Virus record (IMG/VR): IMGVR_UViG_3300021959_000441
Span: 1-22,344 of that record
From: a virus
Reading direction: 5' to 3' (one strand)
Length of the DNA stretch: 22,344 bases
How positions within the stretch are numbered: position 1 is the stretch's first letter; every line of letters starts with the position of its first letter. The position numbers were made by a program, and so were the translations under genes. The notes under the pieces are model-generated. The model was not told where the DNA came from, did not search any database, and worked only from the letters and a program-made list of their open reading frames with translations. Below, in pieces: positions 1-6,654 of the stretch.

Positions 1-77
1 TATTAAATAAATTAGGAGAAACATGGGATATAAAGAAACTGGCTTTTTAAAGTGGACTTGTTCTTCTTCTTATAATG

Positions 78-87
78 TTAACGTAAA
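78..87 (+). promoter_or_regulatory. TTAACGTAAA motif upstream of the first gene, possible promoter element
   Basis: The 10-mer TTAACGTAAA sits 11 bases before the ATG at 99. It recurs exactly at 8830-8839, just upstream of the candidate structured RNA. The related string TATTAGCTTAAA lies at about 416-427, before the gene at 440. A shared phage promoter element is possible, but the region is AT-rich and there are only two exact copies. Confidence 0.2.
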
Positions 88-98
88 TTATATGTATA

Positions 99-383
99 AT
101 GACAGAAAGAAAGAAAATACCTGTTTACTCAGGAGTGCTGAATTACTTTCCTGATGCAATCAGAGAAATAGCTAAATGTAGTTATGCAGGAAACCATCAG
201 CATAATCCAGATAAGCCTTTACATTGGGATAGAAGTAAATCTGGAGATGAATTAGATGCACTTGCTAGACACTTACTTGAAGCTGGAACAATAGACTCAG
301 ATGGTATAAGACATTCAGCTAAAGTTGCTTGGAGAGCATTAGCCAACTTACAAAAGGAGATTGAGAAGGAACATAAAGTTTAA
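99..383 (+). CDS. dATP/dGTP diphosphohydrolase-like protein (DUF5664/MazZ N-terminal family)
   Basis: The 94-residue protein is one compact domain. It has a conserved opening (RKKIPVYSGVLNYFPDA, residues 4-20), a central AGNHQHNPDKPLHW (30-43) and a C-terminal DSDGIRHSAKVAWRAL (66-81). This matches the phage family named after cyanophage S-2L MazZ, which hydrolyses dATP and dGTP to monophosphates. That enzyme supports a diaminopurine genome when PurZ is also present. No purZ-like gene is visible here, and the family is also found in phages with normal DNA, so a general role in purine dNTP pool control is the safer reading. The start lies 16 bases downstream of a repeated TTAACGTAAA motif. Family membership is recognised by eye; enzyme activity is inferred. 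Confidence 0.8.
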   Translation: MTERKKIPVYSGVLNYFPDAIREIAKCSYAGNHQHNPDKPLHWDRSKSGDELDALARHLLEAGTIDSDGIRHSAKVAWRALANLQKEIEKEHKV

Positions 384-439
384 CGGATTTTTAACAACAT
401 TTAATTAACAAAAGTGTATATTAGCTTAAAATTAAAATT

Positions 440-1204
440 ATGATAAAAACATTTGACAATAAAGAATGGAATTATGTGGACCTTATAGAAAGAATGTATG
501 ATGATGAGTTTTACTATGGTTACTTGGGTTCTAACGCATTATCTTCATCTTCAGCTAAGAAACTACTACAAAGTCCTAAAGCATATCTTAAATCGCTTAA
601 TGTGAATCAGGACGCTCAACCATTAAGAGATGGTAGGCTTGTGCATTTATCTGTACTTGAACCTCAAAAGGTAAAAGACCTAACGATAATCGATGGCTCT
701 AAAGCCACTAAAGCATTTAAACAAGCCGTATTAGATTTAGGTTCAGCTAATGTATATACTAGAAGTGAATTTAATAATGCTAATAGAATAGCTGATGCAG
801 TTCTTAAATGTAAAGAGGTAACAAATTTACTACAAGGAGCTGAGTTTGAAGTACCTCAAGCTTCTATGATAGATGGCTTACCTTTCAGAGGTAAAGCAGA
901 TGTATTAAATGGTAATGTTATCATAGACCTAAAAACAACAGGAGATATTTCTAAATTTAGGTGGAGTGCAAAACATTTTTCTTATGACCTACAAGCCGCC
1001 TTATATACAAAGATGTTTGATGCAGATGCTTTTATATTTGTTGTCGTAGATAAAGATACAAAAGACATAATGATATGTGATTGTTCAGATGAATTTATGA
1101 GAACTGGATTGCAGAAATTAGATAGAGCAATAGAACAGTACAAGTATTTCTTTCAAGATGAAATACCTAATCTGGATAATTATGTAACACATGAAACATT
1201 ATAA
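440..1204 (+). CDS. PD-(D/E)XK exonuclease-like protein (DUF3799 / RecE-type)
   Basis: This 254-residue protein has the layout of the phage RecE/Cas4-like nuclease family. It carries an N-terminal LSSSSAKKLLQSPKAYL helix (34-50), HLSVLEP (69-75), E135 or E137, D154 in FRGKAD, the D163-x-K165 pair in IIDLKTT, and the QxxxY motif Q185-Y189. The metal ligands D154 and D163 with K165 form the expected catalytic core. Such enzymes resect duplex DNA ends for phage recombination. No single-strand annealing partner is visible in this window. A 56-base gap separates it from the gene before, and it overlaps the next gene by 14 bases. The fold call is firm; the exact substrate is not known. Confidence 0.85.
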   Translation: MIKTFDNKEWNYVDLIERMYDDEFYYGYLGSNALSSSSAKKLLQSPKAYLKSLNVNQDAQPLRDGRLVHLSVLEPQKVKDLTIIDGSKATKAFKQAVLDLGSANVYTRSEFNNANRIADAVLKCKEVTNLLQGAEFEVPQASMIDGLPFRGKADVLNGNVIIDLKTTGDISKFRWSAKHFSYDLQAALYTKMFDADAFIFVVVDKDTKDIMICDCSDEFMRTGLQKLDRAIEQYKYFFQDEIPNLDNYVTHETL

Positions 1205-1454
1205 GGGAAAGAATATTAAAGAAGAATACTTTAACCTTGCGATGTATGATTTGGAAGAAGGTATGTCTATAGATGATTTAAGAAACTTACTAAAAGAATA
1301 TGCCAATCAAGAATTATACTGGGAATGTGCAGGAATACAAAAAGCAATAGACCATATGAGTTTTATGCTTTTAACATTAATGAGTGATAAATTAAATAAA
1401 CAAGAAATAAAATTAAATTATGCCAATACCAAAGAAGAGACCACAAGAGAATGA
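1191..1454 (+). CDS. Small conserved phage protein of unknown function
   Basis: This 87-residue protein starts 14 bases inside the end of the nuclease gene and itself overlaps the next small gene, so translation is probably coupled. The conserved-looking core is MYDLEEGMSIDDLRNLLKE (18-36) followed by YWECAGIQKAID (43-54), predicted to be helical. I recognise the pattern from small proteins next to recombination nucleases in Bacteroidota phages but know of no function. There are no membrane segments or zinc motifs. Confidence 0.7.
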   Translation: MKHYKGKNIKEEYFNLAMYDLEEGMSIDDLRNLLKEYANQELYWECAGIQKAIDHMSFMLLTLMSDKLNKQEIKLNYANTKEETTRE

Positions 1455-1557
1455 AGATGCTTTTGTAAGCAGATGTATGACAGATGCAACTATGAAGCAA
1501 GAGTACCCACTAAGAGAACAGCGATTAGCTGTATGTATTAATCAATTAAGAAAATAA
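1420..1557 (+). CDS. 45-residue conserved phage mini-protein (RCM...QRxAVC type)
   Basis: This short gene begins inside the end of the gene before (a 35-base overlap) and stops two bases before the next start. The peptide opens MPIPKKRPQENEDAFVSRCM and closes EYPLREQRLAVCINQLRK. This is a widespread tiny phage protein with the pattern SRCM-x4-M-x3-(Y/F)P-x3-QR-x-AVC. It is sometimes free-standing and sometimes fused to head-gene products. The paired cysteines C19 and C39 could bind metal or form a disulfide. Its function is unknown. The match to the family pattern is the main reason to accept so short an ORF. Confidence 0.75.
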   Translation: MPIPKKRPQENEDAFVSRCMTDATMKQEYPLREQRLAVCINQLRK

Positions 1558-1559
1558 TA

Positions 1560-2084
1560 ATGGATTTAAATAGTACACTACAAACGAAACAGATTAGAAA
1601 TTATATGGAAACTTGTTTAGGAATAAATTTAAGTTTCAGAACTAGAAAAAGAAGTAATGTATATGCAAGAGCAGTATACTTTAAATTATGTAAAGAATAC
1701 ACTAGACTCAGTTTAACTGATATAGGAGCTAGTGTTAATGTTGACCACGCTACAGTGATTCATGGTATTAATAATGTGTTTCCTTTAGTCATGCAATACG
1801 ATGGTCACTTACAAGACCTTTATGAAGATTACAAATATTCTAACAATCACGATGCTGAAAGTATATTTGAAAACTATTCTAGATTATTAAAAGAAAATAT
1901 TGAATTGAGAGGAAAGGTTGATGATATGAGTAATGATGGTTTATCAAACACCCCTTCATTCAAAAGACTTGTTGATTTGTATAATGATATACCTAAAGAA
2001 AAGAAACATGATGTTTGTGATAAGTTAGAAACTATTGTTAAGGTTACTAAGGCATTTCATGAGAGAGATACTGTACAATCTTAA
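1560..2084 (+). CDS. DnaA domain IV-like DNA-binding protein
   Basis: The first 80 of 174 residues resemble the C-terminal helix-turn-helix domain of the replication initiator DnaA (Bac_DnaA_C). The domain runs from QIRNYMETCLGINLSFRTRKR (11-31), through ARAVYFKLCKEYTRLSLTDIG (36-56), to the signature VDHATVIHG (61-69), which contacts the DnaA box in DnaA itself. The AAA+ ATPase part is absent. The remainder includes a likely coiled coil (about 104-123) that could dimerise the protein. It may recognise DnaA-box-like sites and act in replication or as a regulator. It stands upstream of the terminase genes and overlaps the next gene by 26 bases. Confidence 0.8.
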   Translation: MDLNSTLQTKQIRNYMETCLGINLSFRTRKRSNVYARAVYFKLCKEYTRLSLTDIGASVNVDHATVIHGINNVFPLVMQYDGHLQDLYEDYKYSNNHDAESIFENYSRLLKENIELRGKVDDMSNDGLSNTPSFKRLVDLYNDIPKEKKHDVCDKLETIVKVTKAFHERDTVQS

Positions 2085-2298
2085 GGCTCAGAGCTGGTGT
2101 ATAGAAAGAGGATATAGAATATATATTATACCTTTAAACAATAAGGGAACTAAATGTAAAATTGGAATAGAACTTGGAGAGAAGAAAGCAGTAACAAAAG
2201 AGATTTATTCTAAGAAAGAAGTTAGTATAGAAATATGGAAACTATTTACAAAATTATATAACAGATGGGAAGAGCAAAACAAAACTCAGCATACATAA
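2059..2298 (+). CDS. Small phage protein of unknown function upstream of terminase
   Basis: I prefer the ATG at 2059 (79 residues, MREILYNLK) over the one 24 bases earlier, because it reduces the overlap with the DnaA-like gene and gives a cleaner N-terminus. The body alternates basic and hydrophobic residues (CIERGYRIYIIPL, then KCKIGIELGEKK), suggesting a small alpha/beta fold that may bind nucleic acid. A C-terminal helix includes IEIWKLFTKLYNRW. It overlaps the small terminase gene by 34 bases. I do not recognise a characterised family. Confidence 0.6.
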   Translation: MREILYNLKAQSWCIERGYRIYIIPLNNKGTKCKIGIELGEKKAVTKEIYSKKEVSIEIWKLFTKLYNRWEEQNKTQHT

Positions 2299-2690
2299 AA
2301 CCTAATGATGGCAGAAAGAATAATGGTAGAAAGAAGGGGGATAAGTATGGGTCAAAGAAACAGTTGATTAAATCAGCTTCACAATTAACACCAGCTAAGA
2401 AAGAGAGAATATCTGTCTATGCTTTAAATGCAATGAAAGATGTTTTTGGTAGTGAAGAAGAAGCTTGGAAAGCACTAGCAGAACAAGCAAAGGATTCTTT
2501 TGCACACATGAATTTGTTATGGCAATATAGATATGGTAAGCCTCAGGATGGTAATGAAGACAATTCTAAGAAGAAGTTAAATGTACCTGTAATTAATTTC
2601 TATGCCTCACATAATCAAGTAGAGAAGTTAGAAGATACAATAGATATAGAATCAGAAGAAGTAGATATGGATGAATTAAATGATGAATAA
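2265..2690 (+). CDS. Terminase small subunit-like protein
   Basis: This 141-residue protein lies directly upstream of, and overlaps by 11 bases, the large terminase gene. The N-terminus is strongly basic (GRKNNGRKKGDKYGSKK, about 16-32), as expected for DNA binding. A helical core (about 43-92) contains EEAWKALAEQAKDSFAHMNLLWQYRYGKP, a pattern common to small terminases of Bacteroidota phages. The tail is acidic. The role would be recognition of the packaging site and loading of the motor subunit. The assignment rests on position plus this pattern; no close homologue was checked. Confidence 0.7.
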   Translation: MGRAKQNSAYIKPNDGRKNNGRKKGDKYGSKKQLIKSASQLTPAKKERISVYALNAMKDVFGSEEEAWKALAEQAKDSFAHMNLLWQYRYGKPQDGNEDNSKKKLNVPVINFYASHNQVEKLEDTIDIESEEVDMDELNDE

Positions 2691-3897
2691 TCTAAAGTTA
2701 AACGATAAATATAGTCCTCTGTTTACAGAAAAGAGTAGATACTTTGTATGTACTGGAGGTAGAGGTTCTGGTAAATCATTTGGTGTAGCTGTATTCTTAT
2801 TGTCATTAACCTATGAACAAGGACATAAAGTTTTGTTTACTAGGTACACTATGATATCAGCACAAACGTCGATTATCCCCGAGTTTATAGAAAAAATAGA
2901 CTTAATGGGAGTCAATGAACACTTTAGGATTACTAAAGATGAAATTATAAACATAACGACAGGAAGCTCAATAATCTTCAAAGGCATCAGAACATCAAGT
3001 GGTAACCAAACAGCCGCCCTGAAGTCTCTAAATGGCGTTACAACGTTTGTTATTGATGAGGCAGAAGAGCTAACAGATGAATCTACATTTGACAAGATTG
3101 ATTTCTCTGTAAGGTCACAAACTAAACAGAATAGATGTATATTGATATTAAATCCTACGACTAAAGAACATTGGATATATCAAAGATTCTTTCAAAGTAC
3201 AGCAGTAAACTCAGGATGGAATGGTTCTTCTAATAAAACTACATACATACATACAAGTTATAAAGACAATAAAGATAATTTGTCTGATTCGTTTCTTGAG
3301 CAGATATTTGAAATGAAACTAAAGAGACCAGACAAATATGAACATCAGATACTCGGAGGTTGGCTTTCTGCGGCAGAGGGTGCTATCTTTAAGAACTGGA
3401 GAGTAGGAGATTACATACAAACAGAAGTCACCTGCTATTGTCAAGACTTCGGATTTTCAGTTGATTTGACAACGCTTTGTAAAATTTCAGTAGATAAAGC
3501 TTTAGGTAAATTATATGTAAAAGAAATCTATGGAAAGGCAGGATTATCCACGACTGAAATAGCGATGAAGAACAAAATGGAGTGTGGAGCTGACTTAATT
3601 ATATGTGACTCAAGTGAACCTAGACTTATCAAAGAAATAAAACAAAAGGGAGACTTAAACATAAGACCTACAATAAAAAAGAAAGGTAGTATACTTTCTG
3701 GTATTGCATTGATGCAAGACTACGAGATTGTAGTAGATAGAAAGTCTCATGGTATTGTAAGAGAACTAAACAATTATGTATGGCAAGAAAAGAACACTAA
3801 ACCTAACATTGGTTACGAACATTACATTGATGCTATAAGATATGGACTTACATTCTTGATACAAGGTCAGAACTCAGGAAAGTATGTTATCAGGTAA
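2680..3897 (+). CDS. terL: Terminase large subunit
   Basis: This is the DNA packaging motor: an N-terminal ATPase and a C-terminal RNase H-like nuclease, 405 residues, the normal length for the PBSX/Terminase_3 type. Visible motifs are Walker A GGRGSGKS (26-33), Walker B VIDEAEE (124-130) with E127 as likely catalytic glutamate, the coupling motif LILNPT (155-160), and nuclease aspartates D256 (CQDFGFS), D310 (IICDSSEP) and D384 (HYIDAIRYGL). All key residues are present, so it should be active. It partners with the small subunit just upstream and docks on the portal, whose gene is about 17.6 kb further on. The stop codon abuts a repeat array. Confidence 0.95.
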   Translation: MMNNLKLNDKYSPLFTEKSRYFVCTGGRGSGKSFGVAVFLLSLTYEQGHKVLFTRYTMISAQTSIIPEFIEKIDLMGVNEHFRITKDEIINITTGSSIIFKGIRTSSGNQTAALKSLNGVTTFVIDEAEELTDESTFDKIDFSVRSQTKQNRCILILNPTTKEHWIYQRFFQSTAVNSGWNGSSNKTTYIHTSYKDNKDNLSDSFLEQIFEMKLKRPDKYEHQILGGWLSAAEGAIFKNWRVGDYIQTEVTCYCQDFGFSVDLTTLCKISVDKALGKLYVKEIYGKAGLSTTEIAMKNKMECGADLIICDSSEPRLIKEIKQKGDLNIRPTIKKKGSILSGIALMQDYEIVVDRKSHGIVRELNNYVWQEKNTKPNIGYEHYIDAIRYGLTFLIQGQNSGKYVIR

Positions 3898-3992
3898 TCG
3901 TTAAACATAGTAGGTTTTGTAATCATTAAACATAGTAGGTTTTCTGTCATCATTAAACATAGTAGGTTTTGTAATCATTAAACATAGTAGGT
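3895..3992 (+). repeat. Four tandem copies of TTAAACATAGTAGGT after terminase
   Basis: Exact 15-base copies stand at 3901-3915, 3926-3940, 3953-3967 and 3978-3992, with start-to-start distances of 25, 27 and 25 bases. Each is preceded by a variant of TAATCA; the first of these is the terminase stop codon itself plus TCG. The spacers are similar to one another (TTTTGTAATCA-like), so the true unit is about 25 bases. Two further clusters of the same core occur at 7038-7106 and 21048-21077. All are on the + strand. Confidence 0.95.
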
Positions 3993-4158
3993 ATTTTGAT
4001 TCAATAAATTTCCTTTGCTTTTCTTTTGTCAAATATCTTTTGCTAATAATCCATTAGCCAAACCAAAAATATTTTGCTAGTCTCAATTATTTTTTGTATA
4101 CACGCACACGCAATAATAAGGACAAATTAATTTGTTAAAGTTTTGTTAATACTTTTTA
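3993..4158. other. Non-coding AT-rich spacer between repeat array and promoter
   Basis: No ORF of useful length is seen on either strand. The stretch is pyrimidine-rich at first and contains a weak inverted repeat, GCTAAT...ATTAGC, at about 4041-4057. It is followed by an A/C alternation (CACGCACACGC, about 4102-4112). It probably holds the end of the upstream transcript and the upstream part of the accessory promoter, but I see no strong terminator. Confidence 0.5.
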
Positions 4159-4184
4159 TTGTTAATTAAATGTTTATATATTTG
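4159..4184 (+). promoter_or_regulatory. Candidate Bacteroidota-type promoter for the accessory genes
   Basis: The string TATATTTG at 4177-4184 matches the Bacteroidota -7 consensus TAnnTTTG. A TTG at 4159-4161 lies 15 bases upstream, shorter than the usual 17-23. The ATG of the next gene follows 22 bases after the -7 element, giving a short A-rich leader. The flanking TTGTTAATTAAAT string also occurs at the promoter near 7410. Confidence 0.5.
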
Positions 4185-4206
4185 GGTAAACAATAAATAA
4201 AACACT

Positions 4207-4710
4207 ATGACTGAAACATTAAACAAAACAAGATTTTTAATAGACTTTGGAGGATTTTATCATTCTGTTCATTCTGATATTTTAGATATTCAAATTGATT
4301 ATTTTGAAATAGATGAAGATAATGTAAACTATAAAGAGACTTGCAATAGTTATTGTAATGAGTTTATTGATTCATTAAATGATATGTTAGAATTGAATTT
4401 AAAGTTTATTAAAATAGATTCACCTAAATTTTACAATTTCAGCACTGATAAAATAGAAGCTGAAATTAATGAAAATGACTTTAATAAATTAAAAGATACT
4501 TATTTAAATAGTAATGAATTTATAGATTATGTAAATGAAAATAGTAAATCTTATTCAGGATTTATAAGTTTTTATAATGGATTTAATGAAGTTATAAAAG
4601 AAGATGAAGTACTATTGCAATATATGTTCAATTACATATTAAAAGAATATGCTGATGAAATTGACAATTATATATCCGAAATGGATTTTGAAATAATAGA
4701 AAATAATTAA
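4207..4710 (+). CDS. Strongly acidic accessory protein of unknown function
   Basis: This is the first and largest gene of the accessory block, 167 residues. I count 36 Asp/Glu against 12 Lys/Arg, a net charge near -24. It opens RFLIDFGGFYHSVHSDILD (9-27) and is rich in aromatic and Asn residues, with predicted mixed helix and strand. There is no signal peptide, membrane segment or zinc motif. Size and charge resemble DNA-mimic anti-restriction proteins such as ArdA or Ocr, but I do not see the ArdA signature, so this is only a suggestion. A good promoter stands just upstream, so it is likely expressed early or independently. Confidence 0.7.
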   Translation: MTETLNKTRFLIDFGGFYHSVHSDILDIQIDYFEIDEDNVNYKETCNSYCNEFIDSLNDMLELNLKFIKIDSPKFYNFSTDKIEAEINENDFNKLKDTYLNSNEFIDYVNENSKSYSGFISFYNGFNEVIKEDEVLLQYMFNYILKEYADEIDNYISEMDFEIIENN

Positions 4711-4727
4711 TAACTAAATAAAACAAT

Positions 4728-4859
4728 ATGAAAAAAACACAATTTAAACACAATTTAAGCAAAGCCAAAAGGCTAAAACAAAATGAAAGGAACGTATTAA
4801 ATAACCTTTTTAAAGATTATTCACAAACACTAATTAATATAACCGATAAAAATAAATAA
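4728..4859 (+). CDS. 43-residue basic mini-protein, unknown
   Basis: This short gene begins 17 bases after the acidic protein and ends 2 bases before the next start. Its spacing and A-rich leader match its neighbours. The peptide (starting MKKTQFKHNLSKAKRLKQNE) is strongly basic in the first half and helical. It could bind nucleic acid or its acidic neighbour. I do not recognise it; support is frame continuity and operon spacing only. Confidence 0.5.
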   Translation: MKKTQFKHNLSKAKRLKQNERNVLNNLFKDYSQTLINITDKNK

Positions 4860-4861
4860 TT

Positions 4862-5032
4862 ATGAATTACATTGAAAACGAAACATTTGCACATTTTAGA
4901 ATGCAAGAAAAAGTTAAGGAAATTAGAAAAAGCATTAATATCTTAAAATCTTATGGCTATACGATAGTAGATTTAGAGGGTAAAATAATTGATGAAAAAA
5001 TAAAAGCTGAAGACATAAAAAAAACAAAATAA
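4862..5032 (+). CDS. 56-residue small protein, unknown
   Basis: The gene is preceded by the recurrent leader AATAATT and lies 2 bases from both neighbouring genes. The N-terminal half is a charged helix (FAHFRMQEKVKEIRKSINILK, about 9-29). It is followed by a short segment YGYTIVDLEGKIIDE that looks like a beta hairpin. No family is recognised. Confidence 0.55.
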   Translation: MNYIENETFAHFRMQEKVKEIRKSINILKSYGYTIVDLEGKIIDEKIKAEDIKKTK

Positions 5033-5034
5033 TC

Positions 5035-5298
5035 ATGACACAAAAGGAAAGAATTAAAGATTTAGAAAAGCAATTAGAAGTTGCGAGAAGACATACTTAT
5101 ATACATGATTCACATACTTTGTACTGCAATGATGGAGAATTGCATGTAGGTTACAATGATGACAAATGGCTAGTTTGGAGTACAGATGACCTTTTTAGAG
5201 ACTTAGCAACGATTATCCATCAAGTAGTAAAGGAAAATGACAAAATGCAAGAGATGTATTTAGATTTAATTAAAGACTCATTAAAAGAAATAAAATGA
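5035..5298 (+). CDS. 87-residue small protein with N-terminal coiled coil, unknown
   Basis: It opens with a short coiled coil (KERIKDLEKQLEVARR, 4-19). A central beta-like segment follows (SHTLYCNDGELHVGYNDDKWLVW, about 26-48), then a C-terminal amphipathic helix. It overlaps the following gene by 4 bases (ATGA), so the two are translationally coupled. The function is not recognised. Confidence 0.65.
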   Translation: MTQKERIKDLEKQLEVARRHTYIHDSHTLYCNDGELHVGYNDDKWLVWSTDDLFRDLATIIHQVVKENDKMQEMYLDLIKDSLKEIK

Positions 5299-5759
5299 AA
5301 ACAATAGAAATAAAAGCTTATGAGTTTAGCGAACTAAACGAAAAAGCAAAAGAAAAAGTATTACAAGAATATTGCAGTTTAAATGTTGATGATGGATATT
5401 GGTGGGACATTGTTTATGATGAATTTGATTATTTAGGGTTAAAAGTAAACTCTTTTGATATATACAGACAACAAATTGACATTGAGTTTAAAAACGATAT
5501 AAAAGACTTTTGTAATAATGTTGTTAATGATTGGCACTATACCGACATTGTAAACATTTGCGATGATTATTTAGTAAATGAAAATAATCCAAATAAAGAA
5601 AATGAAAGCTATTATAAAAGATTAATTGCCGATGAAGTCTTAACCGCTTTAACAAATGAATATGATTATTTAATATCTGAGGAAGCAGTAATTGAAACTA
5701 TTGAAGCTAATGAGTATTATTTTAATATAGATGGAATTAATATAAATAATATAATATGA
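5295..5759 (+). CDS. Conserved phage accessory protein (ELxEKAKEKxxxE family), unknown function
   Basis: This 154-residue protein opens with KAYEFSELNEKAKEKVLQEY (8-27), followed by WWDIVYDEFDYLGL (36-49). I know this layout from a broad family in phages and bacteria that is sometimes annotated as a toxin-antitoxin stability protein without experimental support. The family shares an N-terminal strand, the 'L-x-E-x-AK-x-KA' helix and an aromatic segment. The protein is acidic and soluble. It overlaps its neighbours by 4 bases on both sides. I would not assign a function. Confidence 0.7.
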   Translation: MKTIEIKAYEFSELNEKAKEKVLQEYCSLNVDDGYWWDIVYDEFDYLGLKVNSFDIYRQQIDIEFKNDIKDFCNNVVNDWHYTDIVNICDDYLVNENNPNKENESYYKRLIADEVLTALTNEYDYLISEEAVIETIEANEYYFNIDGININNII

Positions 5760-5890
5760 GAAAATGCAAAAAGTGTTCAAACTTAATTGAACAGAAAGCG
5801 AAGCAGTTATTTTGTTACTACTGCAAAGGATATAAAATGCCTTATGAAACTTATAAGTTTAATTCACTAATAAACCAAATAAACAAATAA
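5756..5890 (+). CDS. 44-residue two-CxxC mini-protein (zinc-ribbon-like)
   Basis: The start overlaps the previous stop as ATGA. The peptide has two CxxC knuckles, C4-x2-C7 and C20-x2-C23, separated by 12 residues. It is basic at the N-terminus (MRKCKKC) and has a C-terminal helical tail. Four well-placed cysteines in so short an ORF are unlikely by chance and suggest a single structural zinc. Such mini-ribbons bind DNA, RNA or RNA polymerase in phages, but no specific partner can be named. Confidence 0.65.
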   Translation: MRKCKKCSNLIEQKAKQLFCYYCKGYKMPYETYKFNSLINQINK

Positions 5891-5892
5891 TT

Positions 5893-6090
5893 ATGAAAGT
5901 AAACAAAGTATATAAAACAGTGAGACCAATGCGAAAGTTTGGAAGACTATTAAAAGATTTATTATTTCCTGATAAATCAACACATTTTTGGATAAGAGTA
6001 CCTGAAATTGCTCAAAGCAAAGAAGAAAAAGAAGAACAGATATTTAGAATAATAGAATTATTAAATAATAGAATAGATATAAAGATATGA
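5893..6090 (+). CDS. 65-residue small protein, unknown
   Basis: A basic first half (KVNKVYKTVRPMRKFGRLLKDLLF, 2-25) is followed by an acidic helical second half with KEEKEEQIFRIIELL (43-57). The leader is AATAATT and the stop overlaps the next start by 4 bases. No family is recognised; it may be a small DNA-binding or adaptor protein. Confidence 0.55.
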   Translation: MKVNKVYKTVRPMRKFGRLLKDLLFPDKSTHFWIRVPEIAQSKEEKEEQIFRIIELLNNRIDIKI

Positions 6091-6275
6091 GTAATTTAAA
6101 AGCACATTTACAACAGGACTTGCTTGAAGCACATGAGTGTTTTTACAATGTAAACAAAAATATAAACAAATATATTGTAGGCAGTCAATACAATAATGAA
6201 TTTAAAAGAGAATTAGAAAAACTAGATAATTTCTTTACTTATTGGAATTATCACTCTAAAAACTTAAATAAATAA
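6087..6275 (+). CDS. 62-residue helical protein, paralogue of the gene at 6455
   Basis: The C-terminal half, FKRELEKLDNFFTYWNYHSKNLNK, aligns with the product of 6455-6652 at the pattern (E/D)-(L/I)-E-x2-(D/E)-x-FF-x-YW-x2-H-(S/A)-KNL. The N-terminal half also matches loosely (LL-E, N-x-NI). It looks like an all-helical hairpin. The pair arose by duplication within this operon, with one unrelated gene now between. The function is unknown. Confidence 0.6.
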   Translation: MSNLKAHLQQDLLEAHECFYNVNKNINKYIVGSQYNNEFKRELEKLDNFFTYWNYHSKNLNK

Positions 6276-6277
6276 AT

Positions 6278-6448
6278 ATGACAAAAGAACACAAAGAAAA
6301 TTTAATAGACACTTATTATGATTGGTTTAACGATGAGTGCTCTTGCCCTTATGATGAATTAAGGTGGCTAATTGAGTCAGCATTAAATGGTAAAGAAAAA
6401 GAGAATATTATTGAAGCTCTAGAAACTACGTTTAAACATTATAATTAA
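6278..6448 (+). CDS. 56-residue acidic protein, unknown
   Basis: The gene fits the gap between the two paralogues with 2-base and 6-base spacings. The peptide is helical and acidic, with DTYYDWFNDECSCPYDELRWLIES (11-34) followed by an amphipathic helix. A C21-x-C23 pair is present but no second knuckle. Support is operon spacing and a protein-like composition. Confidence 0.55.
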   Translation: MTKEHKENLIDTYYDWFNDECSCPYDELRWLIESALNGKEKENIIEALETTFKHYN

Positions 6449-6454
6449 ATAATT

Positions 6455-6652
6455 ATGACACATAAAGAAGACATTGAAAGACTGAGAACCATGCAAAGAT
6501 TTTTAATTGATGATTTAAATAAATTAGAATATCATACAAATGAATTAATTGAAAATATTTATGCAAGTGGCAAACAAAAACAATTTAATAAAGACATTGA
6601 ACAAATAGAAATATTTTTTAATTATTGGAAACAACACGCAAAAAATTTATAA
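6455..6652 (+). CDS. 65-residue helical protein, paralogue of the gene at 6087
   Basis: It shares FF-x-YW-x2-H-x-KNL and the preceding acidic helix with the product of 6087-6275. The N-terminus (HKEDIERLRTMQRFLIDDLNKLEY, 3-26) is a long amphipathic helix. The leader is AATAATT. It may form homo- or hetero-oligomers with its paralogue; this is inference from shared helical repeats. Confidence 0.6.
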   Translation: MTHKEDIERLRTMQRFLIDDLNKLEYHTNELIENIYASGKQKQFNKDIEQIEIFFNYWKQHAKNL

Positions 6653-6654
6653 TT

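Noticed and set aside
23-154. 43-codon ORF starting after an AGGAG-like string
   Set aside because: It overlaps the first 56 bases of the well-supported MazZ-like gene, and neighbouring genes do not use Shine-Dalgarno sites. The peptide is not protein-like.
2811-3095. Minus-strand ORFs (also at 9532-9789, 10160-10351, 14422-14631, 15344-15571, 16089-16283, 16380-16652, 16720-17046, 18203-18400)
   Set aside because: All lie opposite well-supported + strand genes and have low-complexity, non-protein-like translations. No minus-strand promoters or leaders support them.
3901-3992. CRISPR array
   Set aside because: The repeats are 15 bases and the intervals only 10-12 bases and similar to each other, so there are no real spacers, and no cas genes are present.
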